The translations under genes were made by a program, and so were the position numbers. Shown piece by piece: positions 60,311 through 64,000 of a stretch of 64,000 nt of DNA (its first letter is position 1; each line of letters opens with the position of its first letter). The notes beneath the pieces are model-generated. The model ran no database searches. It worked only from the letters and a program-made list of their open reading frames with translations, and had not been told where the DNA came from. The DNA is taken from assembly GCF_016758175.1 (NCBI RefSeq), contig NZ_QYAB01000001.1, positions 611,256-675,255 on the forward strand, given 5' to 3'. Source of the stretch: Leucobacter zeae (GTDB lineage: Bacteria > Actinomycetota > Actinomycetes > Actinomycetales > Microbacteriaceae).

Positions 60311-62683
60311 ATGCATGCACGGAGCAGGACCCGTGGAATCGCCGCAGTACTGCTCTCGGCGATGCTCACCGTCGGAGGAACGCTCGCCTTCGGTCCTGCG
60401 GCCTTCGCCGAGACGGAAGCACCGGCCGCCCAGAGCCAGCAGGCGGCGCAGAGCCCGGCGACGGACGCTTCCGGGACGTCCGGCGGCGACTCGGTCGGCT
60501 CGGCCGACCCTGCGGCTCCCGAGGGAGTCCCGGAGGCCGATACCGACGTTGGGACCGGCGATCCCGCGATCGAAGCTCCCGCGGATCCGGCGCCGCCCGC
60601 CCAAGACCCCGCGGTGCAGGACCCTCAGGCTCCCGCAGCGCCGGAGCCCGCCGCTGAGACCGGCACCGAATCGACAGCGACCGAGCCCGCCGCCGCGATG
60701 CTGACCGCGAAGGTCGCATCCGTTTCCGCCCGGGAGGGCCTCGCCGTGTCCGTCGATGTCTCCGGGCTCCCGGCCGACGCCCGTGCCGTGCACGGCGCGC
60801 TCATCGTCACGGGGAGCGAGGGCGAGCTCACGGACCCGAGCAGCGCTCCTGCCTCCGTCGAGGCCGCGACGGTGGCGCAGGACGGAACGACCTCCTTCGA
60901 ACTCCAGGCGCCGAAGACCAACCTGGATCGCACGCAGCGCTACGAGGTGCTCGTCTGGAAGCAGCACTCGCCCGCGACGCCCGAGACCATCTACGCCCGG
61001 GCCGACGTCGCGATCAGCGGTGCGCACTGGGACACGCTGTTCGGCACGGAGCACGCCGAGATGGAGGTCGGCGCGCTCGATTGGGGCGTGCTCGATCGTT
61101 TCCGCGCGTACGTCGAGGGCCCGATCGCGCACGGCAAGGTGGCCGTGCAGAAGCCCGCCGTCGGAGCAGGGAAGGCGTTCCGCTTCCCTCAGGTCTCCGG
61201 AGGGACCTGGAAGCCCGGCGCCGCGACGGGATCGGTCGCATTCGGCGGTGCGGTCGTGTTCACCGGGCACGACGGAGCGCTCGACCTCACGCTCTCGAAC
61301 CCCACAGTGAAGATCACGAGCGCCCAGCGCGCGGTGCTCGCGGTGACCTACTCCTCGACCGATATGGCGACCGGGAAGTGGACCAGGGGCACCGCCGAAA
61401 TCGCGACGATCGACCTCTCGCAGGCGAAGCGCGTCGCGAAGCCGGGCGGCGCGGTCCAGTGGCGGGGGGCGACCGCAGCGCTGACGCGGGAGGGCGTCGC
61501 CGTCTTCCAGGACTTCTACGAGGTCGGCCAGGTCCTCGATCCGCTCACGTTCACCGCCGGAGCCGCGAGCGATGCGAAGCCCGTCGACCCGCCGAAGCCG
61601 CCCACCACGAAGCCCGGCGTCACGAAGCCGAAGCCCCGTCCGAAGCCGGTCGCGCCCGCCGAGGGCGGGTCGGGCAAGGCGGCCGGCTCGCTGAGCTGGG
61701 GCGTCTCGAGCGCGTTCGCCGAATACGTCACCGGGCCGATCGCAAAGGGAGCGGTCTCGACGAGCGGTGTCGGCGCATCGGGCGGCGCCTACCTCTTCCC
61801 GCAGGCCGCAGGCGGCAGCTGGAACGCGAAGACGCGCACCGGCAGCGTGCAGTACTCGGGCGTCGTGACGTTCACCGGGCACAAGGGGCTGCTCTCCGAA
61901 ACGTTCAGCAACCCCGTGATCACGGTCGCGAACGCGACCTCCGGCACGATCAGCGCCGGCGGCCGCAGCTTCGGCCTCGACCTCGGATCCGCCGCGCGTT
62001 CGGTCGGCGCGAACGGCGAGGTCACCTGGTCGGGGGTGCCCGTCTCCGGCGGCATCACGGGCGGCGCGAGCGGCGGGAGCAGCCATTCCCTGCCGGTCGA
62101 CGGGTTGAGCTTCACGGTCGGATCGGCGAGCAGCGCGTCCTACGGCTCCACCTCCGTCAGCAACGCCTCGAAGAAGCGGGTCGCTGCCGACGCCCCGCCG
62201 AGCACCACGGGCATCACCGTGCTGACCGAGGCCGAGAAGATCGTGCCGGGCGCCGAGATCGAGTTCGAGGCCGCAGGGTTCGACGCGAAGGAGCGCGAGA
62301 TCCTCGTCGTCCTCTACGCAGGCGGCGGCCCGCTGACTCTCGACGACGCCGCGGGTGCCGACGCGAACGGGACCGTGCGCTGGATCGGCACGCTCCCCGA
62401 GGATGTGCCGCTCGGAGAGCACACGATCACGCTGCAGGGCGGCACCGACGCCGGTGCCGTCATCGACGTCGTGAAGCCGAAGCAGTCGTCGAAGCCCCAG
62501 GAGCCCGAGAGCTCGGCGCTCGCCCCGCTCGCCGCCGACACCGGTGCGGCAGCCGCGGCCGGCGTCATCGCTCCGACCGGAGGCATGGCGCTCTGGGAGT
62601 GGTGGGCGAGCGCAGGCGGCCTCGTCGTCATCGCCGGGTGCATGACCGCGCTCGTCGTCCGCCAGCGCCGCGCCGCCTCCTGA
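60311..62683 (+). CDS. htaA: HtaA-type haem-binding surface protein, two HtaA domains
   Basis: A 790-aa cell-surface protein. The signal peptide ends at AAFAE (about residue 34), followed by a Pro/Ala/Asp-rich stretch (to ~130) and the module shared with the SLH protein (DRTQRYEVLVWKQHSPATPE). HtaA domain 1 (about 255-420) and HtaA domain 2 (about 455-610) each hold the likely haem ligands, Tyr in RAYVEG/AEYVTG and His in FTGHDG/FTGHKG. A lysine/proline linker separates them. A final Ig-like domain and a C-terminal helix (about 755-785) with RQRRAAS anchor it in the membrane. In corynebacteria HtaA takes haem from haemoglobin and passes it on to HtaB and HmuTUV. Confidence 0.88.
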   Translation: MHARSRTRGIAAVLLSAMLTVGGTLAFGPAAFAETEAPAAQSQQAAQSPATDASGTSGGDSVGSADPAAPEGVPEADTDVGTGDPAIEAPADPAPPAQDPAVQDPQAPAAPEPAAETGTESTATEPAAAMLTAKVASVSAREGLAVSVDVSGLPADARAVHGALIVTGSEGELTDPSSAPASVEAATVAQDGTTSFELQAPKTNLDRTQRYEVLVWKQHSPATPETIYARADVAISGAHWDTLFGTEHAEMEVGALDWGVLDRFRAYVEGPIAHGKVAVQKPAVGAGKAFRFPQVSGGTWKPGAATGSVAFGGAVVFTGHDGALDLTLSNPTVKITSAQRAVLAVTYSSTDMATGKWTRGTAEIATIDLSQAKRVAKPGGAVQWRGATAALTREGVAVFQDFYEVGQVLDPLTFTAGAASDAKPVDPPKPPTTKPGVTKPKPRPKPVAPAEGGSGKAAGSLSWGVSSAFAEYVTGPIAKGAVSTSGVGASGGAYLFPQAAGGSWNAKTRTGSVQYSGVVTFTGHKGLLSETFSNPVITVANATSGTISAGGRSFGLDLGSAARSVGANGEVTWSGVPVSGGITGGASGGSSHSLPVDGLSFTVGSASSASYGSTSVSNASKKRVAADAPPSTTGITVLTEAEKIVPGAEIEFEAAGFDAKEREILVVLYAGGGPLTLDDAAGADANGTVRWIGTLPEDVPLGEHTITLQGGTDAGAVIDVVKPKQSSKPQEPESSALAPLAADTGAAAAAGVIAPTGGMALWEWWASAGGLVVIAGCMTALVVRQRRAAS

Positions 62684-62739
62684 CCGCAGGGTCCGCCCCA
62701 GCATTCCGCCCGAGATCACGACCGCCAGAGAGGCCCCCA

Positions 62740-63684
62740 GTGAACGCTTCCACTTTCCGCCGCCCCCGTTCCGTCCGCCTCGGCGCGATCATCGCCGGAG
62801 CCGTGACGATCGGGGGTCTGGTGCTCGCGCCTTCGGCCGCGTTCGCGCAGCAGCCGGCGCAGGCGGCACCGGTGCGCGCCGTGGATGCCGCGGCCTGCAG
62901 CGTGGACGCCGCGACGCTCACCTGGGGCGTGAAGGAGAGCTTCCGCTCGTACATCAGCGGCAGCATCGCGAACGGCGAGTGGACCGTGAGCGACGACATG
63001 CGCTACGAGACCCCGTCGTTCATCTGGGACCGCGCTTCGGGCGACGTTGCGCCCGGGCTCGACTCGGGATCGATCGCGTTCACCGGCGCGGTCCACTTCA
63101 CCGGCCACGACGGTGCGATGCAGCTCGACATCTCCGATCCGGCCATCGAGTTCGGCGACGACGGCACCGCCGCTCTCGTGCTGACCGTCGGATCGACCGA
63201 CACCGCCGACTCCGGTGGGAAGGCCGTCGGCGCCCCCGTGCGCGTCGCGAAGATCGAGCTCGACGGAGCGGTCGATGCCGACGGCACGTCGCTGCGGATC
63301 GCCGAAGCGACCGCGCGCCTGACCTCGGAGGGCGCGGCGGCCTTCAACGGCGAGTACGGCAGCTACGTCGCGGGCGAGGAGCTCGACCCGATCACGCTCG
63401 AGGCCACGGTCGCGGGCTGCGCGCTCGGTGCGCAGGAGGCTGCTCCCCGGCAGCCGGAGAGCGGCGGAACCGCGACCGAGGGCGCGCAGGCCGAGGTTCC
63501 GGCCGCTCCCGGCCAGGCGGCGGAGACCCGGATCCCGTGGGTGCCGATCGGGATCGGCGCCGTCGCGCTGCTCGTCATCGGTGTGACCGCAGGCATGCTC
63601 CTCTCCGGGCGCGGCAAGCGCACCGCGGAGCGGCCGGCGTCGGAGACGGCGCCCGGCGCACCCGAGGATCCCGCCGCCGGCTGA
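62740..63684 (+). CDS. htaB: HtaB-like haem-binding protein, one HtaA domain
   Basis: A 314-aa membrane-anchored protein. A signal peptide (cleaved about AAFAQ, residue 36), one HtaA domain (about 55-225, with Tyr in FRSYISG and His in FTGHDG), a Pro/Ala/Glu-rich linker and a C-terminal helix (about 267-288) followed by a basic then acidic tail. GTG 62740 follows GAGAGG. It lies 56 nt after the htaA-like gene and probably receives haem from it. Confidence 0.87.
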   Translation: MNASTFRRPRSVRLGAIIAGAVTIGGLVLAPSAAFAQQPAQAAPVRAVDAAACSVDAATLTWGVKESFRSYISGSIANGEWTVSDDMRYETPSFIWDRASGDVAPGLDSGSIAFTGAVHFTGHDGAMQLDISDPAIEFGDDGTAALVLTVGSTDTADSGGKAVGAPVRVAKIELDGAVDADGTSLRIAEATARLTSEGAAAFNGEYGSYVAGEELDPITLEATVAGCALGAQEAAPRQPESGGTATEGAQAEVPAAPGQAAETRIPWVPIGIGAVALLVIGVTAGMLLSGRGKRTAERPASETAPGAPEDPAAG

Positions 63685-63704
63685 GCGGGATCCCTCGACG
63701 TCGC

Positions 63705-63771
63705 CGACCCTCCACCGTCCCGTCGAGCCGGCATCCGCGCCGATGCCGTGTCGACGGGTCGGTAGTGAGCC
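63705..63771. repeat. REP-like palindrome, copy C (degenerate)
   Basis: An imperfect inverted repeat containing CACCGTCCCGTCGAG on the left and the related TCGACGGGTCGGTAGTG on the right, around GCATCCGCGCCGATGC. It matches copies A and B in order and spacing with several changes. It lies between convergent haem genes. Confidence 0.7.
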
Positions 63772-63788
63772 GATCAGGCCGGAGCCGC

Positions 63789-64000
63789 TCAGCCGCGGAG
63801 CGGGAGCACGATGCCCTTGCCCGTCACCGGGTGCGGGATCACCTCGACCGGGGAGCGGTACACCTCGCTGATGGTCTCGGCGGTGAGCACCCGATCCGGC
63901 GCGTCGCACGCGGCGATCGCGCCGTCGCGCAGCAGCGCGATGCGATCGGCGTAGGCGGCGGCGAGGTTCAGGTCGTGCAGCACGACGAGCACCGCGTCGC
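63789..64000 (-). CDS. hmuV: Haem/iron ABC transporter ATP-binding protein (3' end)
   Basis: Only the last ~70 residues are in the window; the 5' part lies beyond 64000. The H-loop region VLHDLNLAAAYADRIALLRDG and the C-terminal tail with VIPHPVTGKGIVLPLRG are typical of HmuV/FecE-type ATPases. The position beside HtaA genes supports haem import with HmuTU encoded outside the window. Confidence 0.8.
   Translation of the reverse strand, partial: DAVLVVLHDLNLAAAYADRIALLRDGAIAACDAPDRVLTAETISEVYRSPVEVIPHPVTGKGIVLPLRG

Overview
The window is high-GC DNA (about 70% G+C) from an actinobacterium, most likely a Microbacteriaceae member; Leucobacter is a possible genus, but that is only an impression. 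The evidence is the mtrA-mtrB-lpqB-comF-hpf-secA block, a WhiB regulator, a PdtaS-type kinase, polyprenol-mannose and protein O-mannosyltransferase genes, NusA and SecA of actinobacterial type, and many promoters of the form TAnnnT-N6-start codon, which imply leaderless mRNAs.

Layout. 1-6.3 kb: an orphan PdtaS-like kinase, then a PspC-type membrane locus diverging from a two-component system whose kinase also carries a PspC domain. 6.3-9.65 kb: protein O-mannosyltransferase diverging from proS. 9.65-18.5 kb: a compact type VII secretion (T7SS) locus with a WXG100-like protein, a small helical protein, an alpha/beta-hydrolase with a helical N-terminus, a lipoprotein and a giant EssC-like FHA/FtsK ATPase. 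It occupies the proS-nusA interval where rimP is usually found. nusA follows immediately.

19.6-26.1 kb: a carbohydrate island (GH4 glycosidase and DeoR repressor on the minus strand; PfkB kinase, solute-binding protein and two permeases on the plus strand, with no ATPase). 26.2-29.3 kb: ylxR-infB. 29.4-36.6 kb: a lipoprotein, a BMP-type nucleoside ABC importer, AraC/VOC genes and a DUF805 protein. 36.7-39.5 kb: rbfA, mutY (reverse), truB and a small membrane protein. The usual rimP-nusA-ylxR-infB-rbfA-truB cluster has thus been opened at several joints.

39.6-45.2 kb: whiB, a very large membrane glycosyltransferase, a DUF5719 protein and a zincin-like protein that has lost its metal motif. 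45.3-55.3 kb: mtrA-mtrB-lpqB, a comF carrying an in-frame 18-bp minisatellite, hpf, a polyprenol-phosphate mannose synthase (reverse) and secA. 55.3-58.5 kb: a DsbA-like protein, tRNA-Thr(TGT), a DMT transporter, and a nitroreductase with msrB. 58.6-64 kb: a haem/iron acquisition locus with an SLH-repeat surface protein, two HtaA-domain proteins and the 3' end of a haem-type ABC ATPase, preceded by a DtxR-like box.

Three related ~60-bp palindromes (two perfect, one degenerate) lie in intergenic gaps at 9.95, 49.5 and 63.7 kb and look like a dispersed REP-like family. No CRISPR array, insertion sequence, prophage or rRNA was seen.
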